From: Methyloprofundus sedimenti
Lineage (GTDB): Bacteria; Pseudomonadota; Gammaproteobacteria; Methylococcales; Methylomonadaceae
Assembly: GCF_002072955.1 (NCBI RefSeq)
Contig: NZ_LPUF01000001.1
Span: 2,440,896 to 2,504,895 of the forward strand
DNA: 64,000 nucleotides
Direction of reading: 5' to 3'
Numbering within the stretch: the first letter of the stretch is position 1; each line of letters opens with the position of its first letter. Position numbers and translations under genes: made by a program. Below, in pieces: positions 1-13,755 of the stretch. Below the pieces are notes generated by a model. The model was not told the origin of the DNA and did not search any database. It saw only the letters and a program-made list of their open reading frames with translations.

Positions 1-118
1 ACAATAATCTAATTTAGCATTTAATATTGAGGTTAAATTCTCAATTTCAATTCTTTATAAAGTATAATAGCCTTTAATTGATTAGACTACAGCCTTTTTT
101 ACAACTAAAGGATAATTC

Positions 119-574
119 ATGGTTTGGAAGCCTCATGTAACAGTCGCAGCCATCATTGAACGCGATCAGCGTTTTCTTTTAGTCGAAGAGGAAACTGTCA
201 ACGGCATAGCATTCAACCAGCCAGCAGGGCATTTAGAACCAGGCGAAAGCCTTATTAATGCAGTAAAGCGCGAAGTTAAAGAAGAGACGGCCTGGCAGTT
301 TACACCTGAATTTATTACCGCTATACAACTTTGGCGTAAAACGCCTGATTTTCCAAGTTTTCTGCGAGTCTGCTTTGTGGGTGCATGCCATAATCATCAG
401 CCTGACCAAACACTGGATGATGGCATTATAGCGACACATTGGTTAACACGCGATGAAATTATTGCCAAAAAATCAGCATTGCGCAGTCCTCTGGTTTTAA
501 CAACCATTGACCAATACTTACAGGGTGAACGTTATCCGCTCACCTTATTAAAAACATTTTTAGATTTAGAATAA
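119..574 (+). CDS. nudJ: NUDIX hydrolase, NudJ-like phosphatase
   Basis: A 151-residue NUDIX protein of the NudJ type, expected to hydrolyse nucleoside di/triphosphates or thiamine pyrophosphates in the cytoplasm. The Nudix box lies at residues 37-59, with Gly37, Glu43 and the metal-binding REVKEE at 51-56. A Thr replaces the usual Gly near the end of the box. An AAAGGA ribosome binding site precedes the ATG. The stop codon shares one base with the mnmA start (TAATG), so the two are translationally coupled, and nudJ is also found close to mnmA in other gammaproteobacteria. The substrate cannot be fixed from sequence alone. Confidence 0.85.
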   Translation: MVWKPHVTVAAIIERDQRFLLVEEETVNGIAFNQPAGHLEPGESLINAVKREVKEETAWQFTPEFITAIQLWRKTPDFPSFLRVCFVGACHNHQPDQTLDDGIIATHWLTRDEIIAKKSALRSPLVLTTIDQYLQGERYPLTLLKTFLDLE

Positions 575-1665
575 TGAGTAAAAATATTATCGTTGGCATG
601 TCAGGAGGCGTAGACTCTTCAGTAACTGCCGCGCTATTACTGGAACAAGGCCATCAAGTCTCCGGCGTGTTCATGAAAAACTGGGATGAAGATGACGGGA
701 CAGATGAATGTACGGCCTTAGAAGACCTGGCTGATGCTCAGCAAGTCTGTGATACCTTAGGTATCGAATTAAAAACTGTTAATTTTGCAAGCGAATACTG
801 GGATGAAGTTTTTGAAGTTTTTCTTGCAGAATTTGCTGCTGGACGCACGCCTAATCCAGATATACTGTGCAACAAACATGTCAAATTTAAAGCATTTTTA
901 AATTATGCAACTGAAGACCTCGGGGCTGAGTATATCGCCACAGGCCACTACGCTCGTGTTAATGAAAAAAAAGGTGAATATTTTTTACTCAAGGGTTTGG
1001 ACCCAGGTAAAGAACAAAGTTATTTTTTATACACTTTAGGTCAAACAGCCTTATCAAAAACCTTGTTTCCCATTGGTCATTTACATAAAACCGAAATCCG
1101 CAAAATGGCTGAAAAATATGGCTTTGCGAATCATCACAAAAAAGACAGTACCGGAATTTGTTTTATAGGCGAGCGTAAATTTAAGGAATTTCTACAGCGC
1201 TATTTGCCAACGCAGCCTGGAGAAATGCGCACTTCAGAAGGTCAATATATAGCTCAGCACTCGGGCTTAATGTATTACACCTTTGGTCAGCGACAGGGTC
1301 TTGGTATTGGAGGCGTTAAAAATGCCCCTGATGAGCCCTGGTATGTATTAGATAAAGATTTAGACAACAATATACTGATAGTTGGTCAAGGCCATGATAA
1401 CCCTTTAATGCTACATAATGTATTAGAAGCAAATCAACTAGACTGGTGCAGTAACCAGCCGCTCACTAACATTATCCAATGTACTGCAAAAACACGTTAT
1501 CGCCAGAAAGATCAGACCTGTAAAGTCATCCCTCTACCCGAGAATAGAGTAAAAGTTGTATTTGAACAGCAACAACGTGCGATTACACCAGGACAATCAG
1601 TCGTATTTTATGCCAGCGAGGTTTGTTTAGGCGGTGGAATTATTGAAACTAAATATAATAAATAA
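574..1665 (+). CDS. mnmA: tRNA-specific 2-thiouridylase MnmA
   Basis: MnmA puts the 2-thio group on U34 of tRNA-Lys, -Glu and -Gln, using sulfur relayed by the Tus/IscS system. The 363-residue length is near the E. coli protein (about 368). The PP-loop SGGVDSS is at residues 10-16. The catalytic cysteines are visible as Cys99 (in NPDILCNKH) and Cys196 (in STGICFIGE). The start is fixed by the one-base overlap with nudJ. It is the last gene of this short plus-strand unit, with no obvious terminator before 1744. Confidence 0.97.
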   Translation: MSKNIIVGMSGGVDSSVTAALLLEQGHQVSGVFMKNWDEDDGTDECTALEDLADAQQVCDTLGIELKTVNFASEYWDEVFEVFLAEFAAGRTPNPDILCNKHVKFKAFLNYATEDLGAEYIATGHYARVNEKKGEYFLLKGLDPGKEQSYFLYTLGQTALSKTLFPIGHLHKTEIRKMAEKYGFANHHKKDSTGICFIGERKFKEFLQRYLPTQPGEMRTSEGQYIAQHSGLMYYTFGQRQGLGIGGVKNAPDEPWYVLDKDLDNNILIVGQGHDNPLMLHNVLEANQLDWCSNQPLTNIIQCTAKTRYRQKDQTCKVIPLPENRVKVVFEQQQRAITPGQSVVFYASEVCLGGGIIETKYNK

Positions 1666-1743
1666 TCTTTAATCAAAGGATTTGACGATTCGAGTTATTG
1701 ACACTGTTATGCAATAATCAGGATATCCAAATATTCAGGAAAA

Positions 1744-2229
1744 ATGCATACGATGCTACTATGGGTACTACAGTTTTGCTTTGGCTTATTAATCGCTAAT
1801 GCCGGTGAATGGCTTATTCACCGTTATTTGCTACATGGACTGGGGAAGCACCCGAAGAGTTTCTGGGCATACCATATATACCAGCATCACCCTATTGCCT
1901 GGCAACTCAAAATGCTCGATCCTGGCTACCAGAAATGGCCAGAACTCTGGAATAGTCAGGCGAAAGAATGTCTGGTCTTATTAATTATTCTAATTCTCAA
2001 TTTGCCTTTTTTCTGGCTCTTGAATGGCTATGCATGGGCAATAACTATGTCTGTATTTGGATATTACTTTCTGCATCGAAAGGCTCATTTAGACATTCAC
2101 TGGGCAAAAATATATCTCCCCTGGCATTATCAACATCATATGGTTAACCCGGAAGCCAATTGGTGCATATCATATCCCTTGTTTGATTGTCTAATGAAAA
2201 CAAGGAATCACAAACACAAAAATAAATAA
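1744..2229 (+). CDS. Fatty-acid hydroxylase/sterol desaturase superfamily membrane protein
   Basis: A 161-residue integral membrane protein with the histidine clusters of the di-iron fatty-acid hydroxylase superfamily: HRYLLH (26-31), HIYQHH (44-49), HRKAH (111-115) and HYQHH (128-132). Hydrophobic segments lie at about 4-20 and 75-110. The family hydroxylates or desaturates lipid carbons using a di-iron centre held by these histidines. It is shorter than most members, but the four clusters appear complete. The substrate is unknown. The 3' end lies only about 12 bases from the left end of an IS30-type element, so any downstream operon partner may have been separated. Confidence 0.75.
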   Translation: MHTMLLWVLQFCFGLLIANAGEWLIHRYLLHGLGKHPKSFWAYHIYQHHPIAWQLKMLDPGYQKWPELWNSQAKECLVLLIILILNLPFFWLLNGYAWAITMSVFGYYFLHRKAHLDIHWAKIYLPWHYQHHMVNPEANWCISYPLFDCLMKTRNHKHKNK

Positions 2230-2241
2230 TTACATTACCCC

Positions 2242-3332
2242 CGAATTCATATAATAACTGCAACACCTCTTTAAAGGGTTAGATGGTATAGTTTCCGTCG
2301 ACTAAAACCTGAAACTAAAAAGAGGTGCTCAATGAACACGTTTAACCATCTAACCCAAGAGGAAAGATTTTACATTTATACGCAACTAAAACAAGGCGTT
2401 TCTAAGAATCAAATAGCCATCACATTGGGGCGTCATAAATCGACTATTGGACGTGAAATTACGCGTAATACAGGTCAGTGTGGTTATCGTTACAAGCAAG
2501 CTGAGAGAATAGCTAAACAACGCCATATTGATAAGCCCAAAAACATCAAGATGACGGCTGAGTTACAACAGATAATAACGCCTTTAATCAAAGAGAAATG
2601 GAGCCCTGACTGTATTTCAGGACGCTTAAAACAACAAGGTAAGGACTCCGTCAGTCATGAGACTATTTACCGTTATATTTTAGCTAACAAAGCAGCCGGT
2701 GGCGATTTGTATACTTATTTGAGGCATCAAGCCAAACCTTATCGTAAGCGATATGGAAAAAATGATTATCGCGGAACGATACCCAGCCGTGTTGATATTG
2801 ATGAGCGACCACAAGTGGTTGATGATAAAACGCGTTTAGGTGATTGGGAAGCAGATACTGTTATCGGTAAAGGACATAAAGGCGTATTGGTGACGCTGAC
2901 TGAACGGGTCTCAAAGCTCAACTTCGCCATCTCAATTGAGCGTAAAGAATCTGAATTAACGAAAGAGGCGATTATCAATGCTCTTGAGCCTTTTAAACGT
3001 TGGGTTCACACGATTACCTTTGATAATGGACGTGAGTTTTGTGGGCATGAAGCCATTGCAAAAACACTTGACTGCGGCACTTATTTTGCCAAACCGTATC
3101 ATTCGTGGCAACGAGGTTTAAATGAAAACCACAATGGCTTATTAAGGCAATACTTCCCTAAAAAAGAACCTTTGGATAAGGTAACTCAAGATGAGGTTGA
3201 TAGTGCCATTACAGCACTTAATCATCGTCCAAGAAAAGGGTTAAATTACAGAACTCCATGGGAAGTATTTTGCCAAATAACGGGGGTTGATATAAATAAA
3301 TCACAGGGTGTTGCATTAATTGCTTGAATTCG
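2242..3332 (+). mobile_element. IS30-family insertion sequence, about 1.09 kb
   Basis: The ends are 26-bp terminal inverted repeats at 2242-2267 and 3307-3332 that match at 21 of 26 positions. Both share an outer CGAATTCA and an inner TGCAACACC block. The element carries one transposase gene whose stop codon falls inside the right repeat, as in several IS30 relatives. I could not see a convincing short target duplication in the flanks, so the exact outer base is uncertain by one or two. Confidence 0.85.
2332..3327 (+). CDS. IS30-family transposase
   Basis: A 331-residue transposase. The N-terminal helix-turn-helix (about 8-45, starting HLTQEERFYIYTQLKQG) is the IS30 signature. The DDE catalytic core shows Asp175 (DWEADTVIG), Asp231 (FDNGREF) and Glu265 (RGLNENHNG). 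Length and domains look intact, so the element may be active. The start has GAGGTG just upstream. The last codons overlap the right inverted repeat. Confidence 0.95.
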   Translation: MNTFNHLTQEERFYIYTQLKQGVSKNQIAITLGRHKSTIGREITRNTGQCGYRYKQAERIAKQRHIDKPKNIKMTAELQQIITPLIKEKWSPDCISGRLKQQGKDSVSHETIYRYILANKAAGGDLYTYLRHQAKPYRKRYGKNDYRGTIPSRVDIDERPQVVDDKTRLGDWEADTVIGKGHKGVLVTLTERVSKLNFAISIERKESELTKEAIINALEPFKRWVHTITFDNGREFCGHEAIAKTLDCGTYFAKPYHSWQRGLNENHNGLLRQYFPKKEPLDKVTQDEVDSAITALNHRPRKGLNYRTPWEVFCQITGVDINKSQGVALIA

Positions 3333-3352
3333 CGACCTACTAAAATTTAAGC

Positions 3353-4387
3353 TTAATTATTATTCAATTTGACAATTTCTCTTAACAAGGCCGTCGCATA
3401 ACAACCAGGATTTAAAGAAAAACTCAACTCCAGAGAGCTATCATTAATAAACTGCCAGTGTAAATTTTGTATATGACTGCGTAAAGCTCTGCGGTCTTGA
3501 TCTACCCCAAATGCACACAGCCCTTGCGCTATATCATGGAATTGATCGATAATCTGCTGCTCTAATATTGCGACTTCAGCGCCAGTCTGGTTCTCTCCTT
3601 TTCCCCATAATACAGCAGTAGGATGTGCATCTAGTTGTGCCACTCGCTTTAATATAGATTCATCCACAATGTCTGCTTTAAAAAAGCTATGTGAATTATC
3701 AAACATTAAGACATCACCGGTCAGTACCTGATTCCAGGATCTATCGGTCACTCGCTTACTAAGAATATGATTGAATAAATAAGACCGGGCGGCTGATAAG
3801 TAAATACTACGCAGATTACGGGAGACTTTTTCACCAGAAAATAAGGCGATAGCTTTCTCTATATTGGCACCTTCACGGCCAAAGCGCTGTGCACCAAAAT
3901 AATTAGGTACGCCTTGCATTTTAATAGTTTGTAATTGTTGTTCCAGAACAGCTTTATTGCCTACCCAGTCTCGCACACGTATGATGAATTGGTTGCCAGC
4001 AAGTGACCCTCTTTTTAATTTTCTGCTGTGCCGGGTTGCCTGTAAGACTTTAATGGTTGCAGAATCCAGTCCTTCCCAATCTGGATCCGGTTTACCCGGC
4101 AGCCATACGCTAAACCATTGCCGGGTACGTGCATGGCGATCTTTAAGGCCCGCATAACTAACATCTCTTTGGCGGACTCCGGCAAACCGGGCAAGCAGTC
4201 GAGCGACATAATCTGTATTTTCAGAGCATTTTTCTATTAAGATAAATGCGTGTTCACCTACGCCTGAAAGCTCAAAAGACTGAATTTCATTGACTATAAA
4301 ATCATCGGGAGTCGTACGGATAGTCCCCTGACTTTGCGCCCCTCCATATGCGTATGCCCAGTCAGGTAGTAATGTGTGAGTATTCAA
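3353..4387 (-). CDS. truD: tRNA pseudouridine synthase TruD
   Basis: TruD makes pseudouridine 13 in tRNA-Glu. The protein is 344 residues, close to the E. coli length. The catalytic motif GLKDRHARTRQWF carries the nucleophile Asp83. The conserved NYFGAQRFG stretch follows at about 185-195. It is the last gene of the pyrG-to-truD block and lies 62 bases after ispF. An IS30 element was inserted just beyond its 3' end, without cutting the gene. Confidence 0.96.
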   Translation of the reverse strand: MNTHTLLPDWAYAYGGAQSQGTIRTTPDDFIVNEIQSFELSGVGEHAFILIEKCSENTDYVARLLARFAGVRQRDVSYAGLKDRHARTRQWFSVWLPGKPDPDWEGLDSATIKVLQATRHSRKLKRGSLAGNQFIIRVRDWVGNKAVLEQQLQTIKMQGVPNYFGAQRFGREGANIEKAIALFSGEKVSRNLRSIYLSAARSYLFNHILSKRVTDRSWNQVLTGDVLMFDNSHSFFKADIVDESILKRVAQLDAHPTAVLWGKGENQTGAEVAILEQQIIDQFHDIAQGLCAFGVDQDRRALRSHIQNLHWQFINDSSLELSFSLNPGCYATALLREIVKLNNN

Positions 4388-4449
4388 TAGAGGTATTTAT
4401 TCAACCTGTCAGTATACGGTGAGCATGTATGTGATCTGCTACCCAGCTA

Positions 4450-4923
4450 TTATTTAGAAATAAGCACGATGGCCTGCACCGCTATGCCTTCTTTACGCCC
4501 TTCAAAGCCAAGCTTTTCAGTGGTCGTTGCTTTGACATTAATACAGTCTGGATCGACGGATAGGTCATGTGCAATATTGCTACACATGGCGGTGATATGC
4601 GGTGCCATTTTAGGAGCCTGGGCGATGATAGTGATATCAGCATTAACCAGTTTATAACCCTTTTTTTGGACAATGCCATACACATGACGCAGTAAAATAC
4701 GACTATCAGCCCCTTTAAATTCTGGATCTGTATCGGGAAAGTGTTTGCCTATATCGCCTAATGCCGCAGCGCCCAGCAGAGCATCGCTCAAGGCATGTAA
4801 TACCACATCACCATCAGAATGCGCTTCTAGTCCTTGTTCATAATCAATTTTTACACCGCCTAAAATCACATCACCATGATCGACAAAACGATGTACATCA
4901 TAACCTTGCCCAACTCGTATCAT
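4450..4923 (-). CDS. ispF: 2-C-methyl-D-erythritol 2,4-cyclodiphosphate synthase IspF
   Basis: IspF closes the cyclodiphosphate ring in the non-mevalonate isoprenoid pathway. The 157-residue length is canonical. The metal ligands Asp9, His11 (GYDVHRF) and His43 (VVLHALSDA) are present. The ATG overlaps the ispD stop as ATGA, so translation is coupled to the preceding step of the same pathway. Confidence 0.97.
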   Translation of the reverse strand: MIRVGQGYDVHRFVDHGDVILGGVKIDYEQGLEAHSDGDVVLHALSDALLGAAALGDIGKHFPDTDPEFKGADSRILLRHVYGIVQKKGYKLVNADITIIAQAPKMAPHITAMCSNIAHDLSVDPDCINVKATTTEKLGFEGRKEGIAVQAIVLISK

Positions 4924-5618
4924 TGTTGCTCCAAAAAAAATTGTGCTAATGCTAAATCTTCGGGACGAGTAATTTTTAAATTATCCGCACGCCCCGCGAT
5001 AATTTTAGGTTGTTTACCCTGTAGTTCCATGGCGCTGGCATCATCGGTCATCACCCAGCCTTTATCTGCTGCTTCTTGTAAGGCATCTTTCAGGGCTCGG
5101 TAACGAAACATTTGTGGCGTTAAAGCACGCCATATTTTATTTCTGTTAACGGTATCAGTAATTGCCAGGTCTGCATTAACGGATTTTAAAGTATCATGAG
5201 AAGCCAGCGCTAGAATTCCACCAACCGGATGATCATGTAACTCATTGATCAAATGTTCAACATCACTCTGGGTAATACAAGGGCGTGCAGCATCATGCAC
5301 CAGCACCCAGTCATTATCTGCGGCTCTATCAGCTATTGAATTCAATGCTGATAAAACTGAATCAGCTCTTTCTTTTCCTCCCGCTGCGGTCAAAATTCGC
5401 GGATTTTTAGAGATTTTCAATTCTGGCCAATAAGAATCTTCTTTTGAAATTGCAACGATAACAGCAGTTAACAGTTCAACATCTAATAAACGAGTTAAGG
5501 TTTGTTCAATAACCGTTTGAGAATTTAATTCCAGATACTGTTTGGGACGATCAGCCTGCATACGTTTACCAACGCCAGCTGCTGGTACTATGCCCCAATA
5601 TTTATGTGTTTCGCTCAT
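4920..5618 (-). CDS. ispD: 2-C-methyl-D-erythritol 4-phosphate cytidylyltransferase IspD
   Basis: IspD transfers CMP to methylerythritol 4-phosphate. It has 232 residues, with the glycine-rich nucleotide loop PAAGVGKRM near 12-20 followed by PKQYLEL, and the conserved DAARPC at about 110. It sits five bases after ftsB and overlaps ispF by four bases, the usual gammaproteobacterial ftsB-ispD-ispF order. Confidence 0.97.
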   Translation of the reverse strand: MSETHKYWGIVPAAGVGKRMQADRPKQYLELNSQTVIEQTLTRLLDVELLTAVIVAISKEDSYWPELKISKNPRILTAAGGKERADSVLSALNSIADRAADNDWVLVHDAARPCITQSDVEHLINELHDHPVGGILALASHDTLKSVNADLAITDTVNRNKIWRALTPQMFRYRALKDALQEAADKGWVMTDDASAMELQGKQPKIIAGRADNLKITRPEDLALAQFFLEQQ

Positions 5619-5623
5619 TCGAA

Positions 5624-5893
5624 CTATTCAATTACTTGAAAAAAAGTTTCATCTTGCCTGATCAAACCTAAATCATGACGCGCGGTTTCTTCAATCGCTT
5701 CTTTACCTTTACGCAAATCCAGAACTTCAGCTTCAAGTGCCTTGTTGCGCTGCTGCTTTAGCGCTAATTGCTGTTGCAACTGATCTAGCTGGAGCTGGTA
5801 TTTCTCGGTTTGCTTAAAACTTCCGTCACCATACCACAAGCGATACTGTAGCAGCGAAATCAAAACAACAAGAAAGGCTATAAGAATTTTAAT
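5624..5893 (-). CDS. ftsB: Cell division protein FtsB (start codon unusual)
   Basis: FtsB is a small bitopic division protein that joins FtsL and FtsQ through a periplasmic coiled coil. The LLQYRLWYGDGS juxtamembrane motif, a Gln/Leu-rich coiled coil and the C-terminal EAIEETARHDLG segment identify it. The first ordinary in-frame start (TTG at 5863) would remove most of the membrane anchor. Reading upstream in frame gives KILIAFLVVLIS, exactly the expected anchor, and the only plausible initiator there is ATT at 5893, just after AGGTGA. An in-frame TGA lies two codons further up. I therefore place the start at ATT 5893 (89 residues). The alternative is TTG 5863 with a truncated anchor. Function is secure and the start is not. 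Confidence 0.85.
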   Translation of the reverse strand: MKILIAFLVVLISLLQYRLWYGDGSFKQTEKYQLQLDQLQQQLALKQQRNKALEAEVLDLRKGKEAIEETARHDLGLIRQDETFFQVIE

Positions 5894-5921
5894 ACGTCAC
5901 CTGTCATACAAACAAATTATC

Positions 5922-5950
5922 CAGAATGGGCAAAGGATTTGCCCATTCTG
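5922..5950 (-). terminator. Hairpin terminator between eno and ftsB
   Basis: A perfect 13-bp stem (5922-5934 with 5938-5950) has a 3-base loop. It lies just beyond the eno stop codon on the minus strand and is followed by a modest T-rich run. It probably reduces read-through from eno into the ftsB-ispD-ispF-truD group. Confidence 0.75.
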
Positions 5951-5963
5951 TATTAAATTAAAT

Positions 5964-7310
<1,347 letters not shown>

Positions 7311-7323
7311 CTACTGATTATGT

Positions 7324-9791
<2,468 letters not shown>

Positions 9792-9979
9792 CTAAAAAGG
9801 ATCTGATAAATAACGAATAAATTCTGTTTGAATAATATTGACTCTAGTTTTGACTTGTAGCAATTTAGCTACTAGGATTTGAAGTTTCCTGGCCCAGCAC
9901 CTTAAATAAGACTTTTAGTACAATCAACCGTATATTTTAATCGACAATGACCTTTTCGTCATCGCCTTTAATCATTTAA

Positions 9980-11323
9980 TTATTGATATACCAATTTACC
10001 ATCAATAGCCTGTTGCCAAACCGGCGTAATACAGTTTGTTTTTTCTCCAAAAAAATCAGCGCTAATAAATAAGTTAGCAATGGCAGCAAGCTTGCCATCT
10101 AAGTAAATCAAGGGAATAAGATCACGTTGCCATGGAGGAATACCTGAGTCTTGATATAATTTTTTTAAACTATGTCGACCTGCACGGTTGGGTAAACGGA
10201 TTGTTTCCCCGCCTTGTCGGTATTTAACCTGAATATCAGCGTGCTGCCAGATATGTCGAGGGATACCTGTATCAGCCTTTATAACCAGCAGCTTCCCATT
10301 TTCGGGCAAGGACAAGGATTCAATGTTTGCTGCCCAGTTAAAAACCTGATCCAATTCAGGTTTTATGTGTACTGCTACTAAATATAAGTCTTCTCGATAG
10401 CGTTGAATAGTCATACCATTGTGCTCAACAACAGGATTTGCTTCTGGACGAGCCAGTAAAATATCTTGCATAATAGCAGTCATCACTTTTTGTGTTGGCA
10501 TGCGCGCACCCAAGTGATGCAGCCATTCACGCAGTACCCACTGCCGGGTTACATAATCATGCTCAAGCAAGCCGGGAATTGATAAACTGCGTTTTTGACT
10601 ATCGTATAACAAGTGCATGTTATGTTGCGCACTAACAGATAGCATTGCGTGTGCATCCGCACAGTGCCCTGCTACACGCGCGACTGTTTTATCCAGACTG
10701 GGCCAGCGTTTTTCCAGCAAGGGAATAATCTCATGACGCAAGAAGTTTCGATCAAACTGTGTGTCTTGATTGCTGGGATCTTCAATCCACTGTAAATCAT
10801 GTAGCTCTCCATATTGAATAATAAGCTGCTGACTTATATCAAGTAAGGGTCTAATTAGCATCCCTGCAGCAAAGTTTGTAGCAACGGGCATCGCTGATAG
10901 ACCTTTTAATCCTGCACCTCTAAACAACTGTAACAAAACTGTTTCTAATTGATCATCACGATGTTGAGCAAAGAGCAGTACATCATCTTTATCCAACAGA
11001 TTTTTGAAAACCTGATAACGCGCATTGCGGGCTGCTTCTTCAGAACTCTGTCCTGGCAAAGCCTGAGCGTTGACTTTAAGACATTTAAAATTAACCCCGA
11101 GATGTTCTGTAATGAGTTGGCAATGTGCCGCCCAGTGATCAGCCGATGCCTGTAAACCATGATGTACATACACGGCAGTAAGCTTATGTTTTAGTTCAGG
11201 TATATCAGTCAGTAAATGCAGTAAAACATGGGAATCTACCCCACCACTGTAGCCAATAAAGATATTATTGGCTGTGTGACAGGGTGCTAGCTGAGAATTA
11301 ATAAATTGAGCAGTGAGTTTCAC
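9980..11323 (-). CDS. tilS: tRNA(Ile)-lysidine synthase TilS
   Basis: TilS attaches lysine to C34 of the tRNA-Ile CAU anticodon so that it reads AUA. The PP-loop IGYSGGVDSHVLLH is at about residues 23-36, then the catalytic N-type ATPase domain. The C-terminal PHKVRQGGE-like segment (VKYRQGGETIRLP) marks the TilS C-terminal domain. The length of 447 is normal. It sits 47 bases after accA, a common neighbour. Confidence 0.95.
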   Translation of the reverse strand: MKLTAQFINSQLAPCHTANNIFIGYSGGVDSHVLLHLLTDIPELKHKLTAVYVHHGLQASADHWAAHCQLITEHLGVNFKCLKVNAQALPGQSSEEAARNARYQVFKNLLDKDDVLLFAQHRDDQLETVLLQLFRGAGLKGLSAMPVATNFAAGMLIRPLLDISQQLIIQYGELHDLQWIEDPSNQDTQFDRNFLRHEIIPLLEKRWPSLDKTVARVAGHCADAHAMLSVSAQHNMHLLYDSQKRSLSIPGLLEHDYVTRQWVLREWLHHLGARMPTQKVMTAIMQDILLARPEANPVVEHNGMTIQRYREDLYLVAVHIKPELDQVFNWAANIESLSLPENGKLLVIKADTGIPRHIWQHADIQVKYRQGGETIRLPNRAGRHSLKKLYQDSGIPPWQRDLIPLIYLDGKLAAIANLFISADFFGEKTNCITPVWQQAIDGKLVYQ

Positions 11324-11370
11324 AAGTTAGTAAATATGCGATGCACACCCAAATTAAAGCACTGTGTGTG

Positions 11371-12336
11371 CTATTTTACATCTTCGGTAAAAGATCCAAA
11401 CGCCATAACGCGCTGGTAACGCTTCTCTAATAAGCTATCCATTTTTTCATGGCGTAATGCGTTGATATGACGAAACAGGGTTTCTTTTAAATTATCGGCT
11501 GTGGTTTTAAAATCTCTATGCGCCCCACCAATAGGCTCTCTTACCACTTCATCTAATAAGCCCTGCTCTCTCACTCTATCAGAGGTAATGCCCATAGCTT
11601 CTGCTGCCAGTTTTGCTTTGTCGGCACTTTTCCATAAGATAGAAGCACAACCTTCAGGGGAAATCACTGAGTAAGTACTGAATTCCAGCATAATCAATCG
11701 ATCGCCAACGCCAATCGCTAAAGCACCACCTGAACCACCCTCACCGATGACGGTACAAATAATGGGTGTTTCCAGTTTTGCCATTTCAAATAAATTACGT
11801 GCTATTGCTTCACTTTGACCACGTTCTTCAGCCCCTATTCCCGGATAAGCTCCCGGTGTATCAATAAGGCAAATAATAGGTAAATGAAAGCGCTCAGCCA
11901 TTTTCATCACACGCAGTGCTTTCCGGTACCCCTCAGGGCGCGGCATACCAAAATTGCGGATAATTTTTTCTTTGGTATCACGACCTTTTTGATGACCAAT
12001 AACAACGACAGCCTGGCCATTCAGTTTTGCCAGACCACAAATTATCGCCTTGTCATCAGCGTAGGCGCGGTCACCATGCAATTCATGAAAATCAGTAAAC
12101 ATAAGATCAATATAATCCAGCGTATAGGGTCTCCCTGGATGTCTTGATAATTGTGAGATCTGCCAGTCAGTTAATTCTTTGAAGATTTCTTCTGTTAATG
12201 TCTGACTTTTAGCTTCCAGTTCATCTAATGCAGATGAAATATCTATATCATTCGCCGCTTCTACGCGGCGCAGCTCGCTAATTTTTGCTTCTAATTCTGC
12301 TATAGGTTGTTCGAAATCGAGAAAATTTAAATCCAT
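11371..12336 (-). CDS. accA: Acetyl-CoA carboxylase carboxyltransferase subunit alpha
   Basis: AccA is the alpha half of the carboxyltransferase that makes malonyl-CoA for fatty-acid synthesis. It pairs with AccD, which is not in this window. The 321-residue length matches the family (E. coli 319). It begins with the typical [16 protein letters not shown] coiled N-terminus. [15 protein letters not shown] near 205-219 forms the oxyanion and CoA-binding region. Confidence 0.97.
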   Translation of the reverse strand: MDLNFLDFEQPIAELEAKISELRRVEAANDIDISSALDELEAKSQTLTEEIFKELTDWQISQLSRHPGRPYTLDYIDLMFTDFHELHGDRAYADDKAIICGLAKLNGQAVVVIGHQKGRDTKEKIIRNFGMPRPEGYRKALRVMKMAERFHLPIICLIDTPGAYPGIGAEERGQSEAIARNLFEMAKLETPIICTVIGEGGSGGALAIGVGDRLIMLEFSTYSVISPEGCASILWKSADKAKLAAEAMGITSDRVREQGLLDEVVREPIGGAHRDFKTTADNLKETLFRHINALRHEKMDSLLEKRYQRVMAFGSFTEDVK

Positions 12337-12412
12337 GGTTGATGTTTTTTTTAGTGTTATTAGTAGAGTACTTTAGTAAGCAGGACACAAAGCCCTTCTT
12401 TGTACACTTTAT

Positions 12413-13723
12413 TTAATTCTTGGTGGCTATTTTATCTAATTCTCGCAAATGTTTTAATTTTTCTGCAATTTTTATTTCCAATCCGCGAGATACTGGTTCG
12501 TAAAACCGGGTTTCCTGCAAACCTTCAGGAAAATAATTTTCCCCTGCTGCATAGGCTTCAGGCTCATTATGTGCATAGCGGTATTCCTTACCATAATCCA
12601 GATTTTTCATTAATTTAGTCGGCGCGTTGCGTAAATGGTTTGGCACAGGCAAACTACCACTTGCTTTCGCAGTACGCATGGCCGAATTGTAAGCCATATA
12701 TACGGCATTACTTTTAGGTGCACAAGCCATATAAACCAAAGCTTGAGCTAAAGCCAGTTCGCCTTCTGGACTGCCCAGTCTTTGCTGAGTTTCCCAGGCA
12801 TTAATGCATATTTGCAACGCCCTGGGATCTGCATTGCCAATATCTTCCGAGGCGATACGCACAATACGCCGTGCCAGGTATAAAGGATCGCAACCGCCAT
12901 CAAGCATACGACAAAACCAATATAAAGCTGCATCAGGTGAACTACCGCGTACCGACTTATGTATTGCTGAAATCTGGTTATAAAACTCTTCGCCTTGGTT
13001 ATCAAAGCGGCGTACGCCGCCGACTAAAACTTCTTTGGCTATTGCCTCTGTAACTTCGCTAAGCTGACTTGCTTGAGCTAATTCAACAGCAATCTCTAGT
13101 AAATTTAATAAACGCCGTGCATCACCATCTGCAGCAACAGAGAATTGCTGCTTTAATAAATCGGACATGGTGACGCCCAAGTCAGCATAGCCTTTGTCTT
13201 TATCGGTTAATACTTTATCAATGACACTTTGTAATTCTTCATCCGTCAATGCATTTAGCACATACACTCTCGCTCTGGATAACAAGGCATTATTAAGAGC
13301 AAAAGAAGGGTTTTCTGTGGTTGCGCCTAAAAAAAATACCGTTCCATCTTCCACATGCGGCAAAAATGCATCTTGCTGTGCTTTATTAAAGCGATGTACT
13401 TCATCGACAAATAAAATAGTTTGTCGCTGTTCATGCTGTTGTATTTGTTTAGCTGCAGCGACTGCTGCACGGATATCTTTAACACCTGCCAAAACAGCCG
13501 AAATAGGCATAAATTCGGCATTAGAATGCCTGGCTATCATTCTTGCCAGCGTCGTTTTACCTGTTCCAGGCGGCCCCCAGAAAATCATTGAATGCAAATG
13601 CCCCGAATTGATCGCTTCATACAGCGGCTTTCCAGGCTGCAAGAGATGCTTTTGCCCGGCATAATCCGCCAGTGATTCGGGACGCATCAAATCTGCCAAA
13701 GGTTTTGTTCGATCACTACGCAT
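12413..13723 (-). CDS. rarA: Replication-associated recombination protein A (AAA+ ATPase)
   Basis: RarA/MgsA is a clamp-loader-like AAA+ ATPase that acts at stalled replication forks. It has 436 residues with the Walker A GPPGTGKTT near 51-59, Walker B LFVDEVHRF near 107, sensor 1 GATTENPSF, and an arginine finger in LLSRARVYVL. The C-terminal MgsA tetramerisation part is present (RNAPTKLMKNLDYGKEYRYAHN). It lies 32 bases downstream of lolA. Confidence 0.96.
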   Translation of the reverse strand: MRSDRTKPLADLMRPESLADYAGQKHLLQPGKPLYEAINSGHLHSMIFWGPPGTGKTTLARMIARHSNAEFMPISAVLAGVKDIRAAVAAAKQIQQHEQRQTILFVDEVHRFNKAQQDAFLPHVEDGTVFFLGATTENPSFALNNALLSRARVYVLNALTDEELQSVIDKVLTDKDKGYADLGVTMSDLLKQQFSVAADGDARRLLNLLEIAVELAQASQLSEVTEAIAKEVLVGGVRRFDNQGEEFYNQISAIHKSVRGSSPDAALYWFCRMLDGGCDPLYLARRIVRIASEDIGNADPRALQICINAWETQQRLGSPEGELALAQALVYMACAPKSNAVYMAYNSAMRTAKASGSLPVPNHLRNAPTKLMKNLDYGKEYRYAHNEPEAYAAGENYFPEGLQETRFYEPVSRGLEIKIAEKLKHLRELDKIATKN

Positions 13724-13755
13724 AATTACTTCGGTAATTGCAAATTGCAGTAGTG

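Noticed and set aside
2240..3335. Target duplication for the IS30 element
   Set aside because: No identical 2-3 base direct copies stand out beside the repeats; CG/CC-rich edges make any match chance-level.
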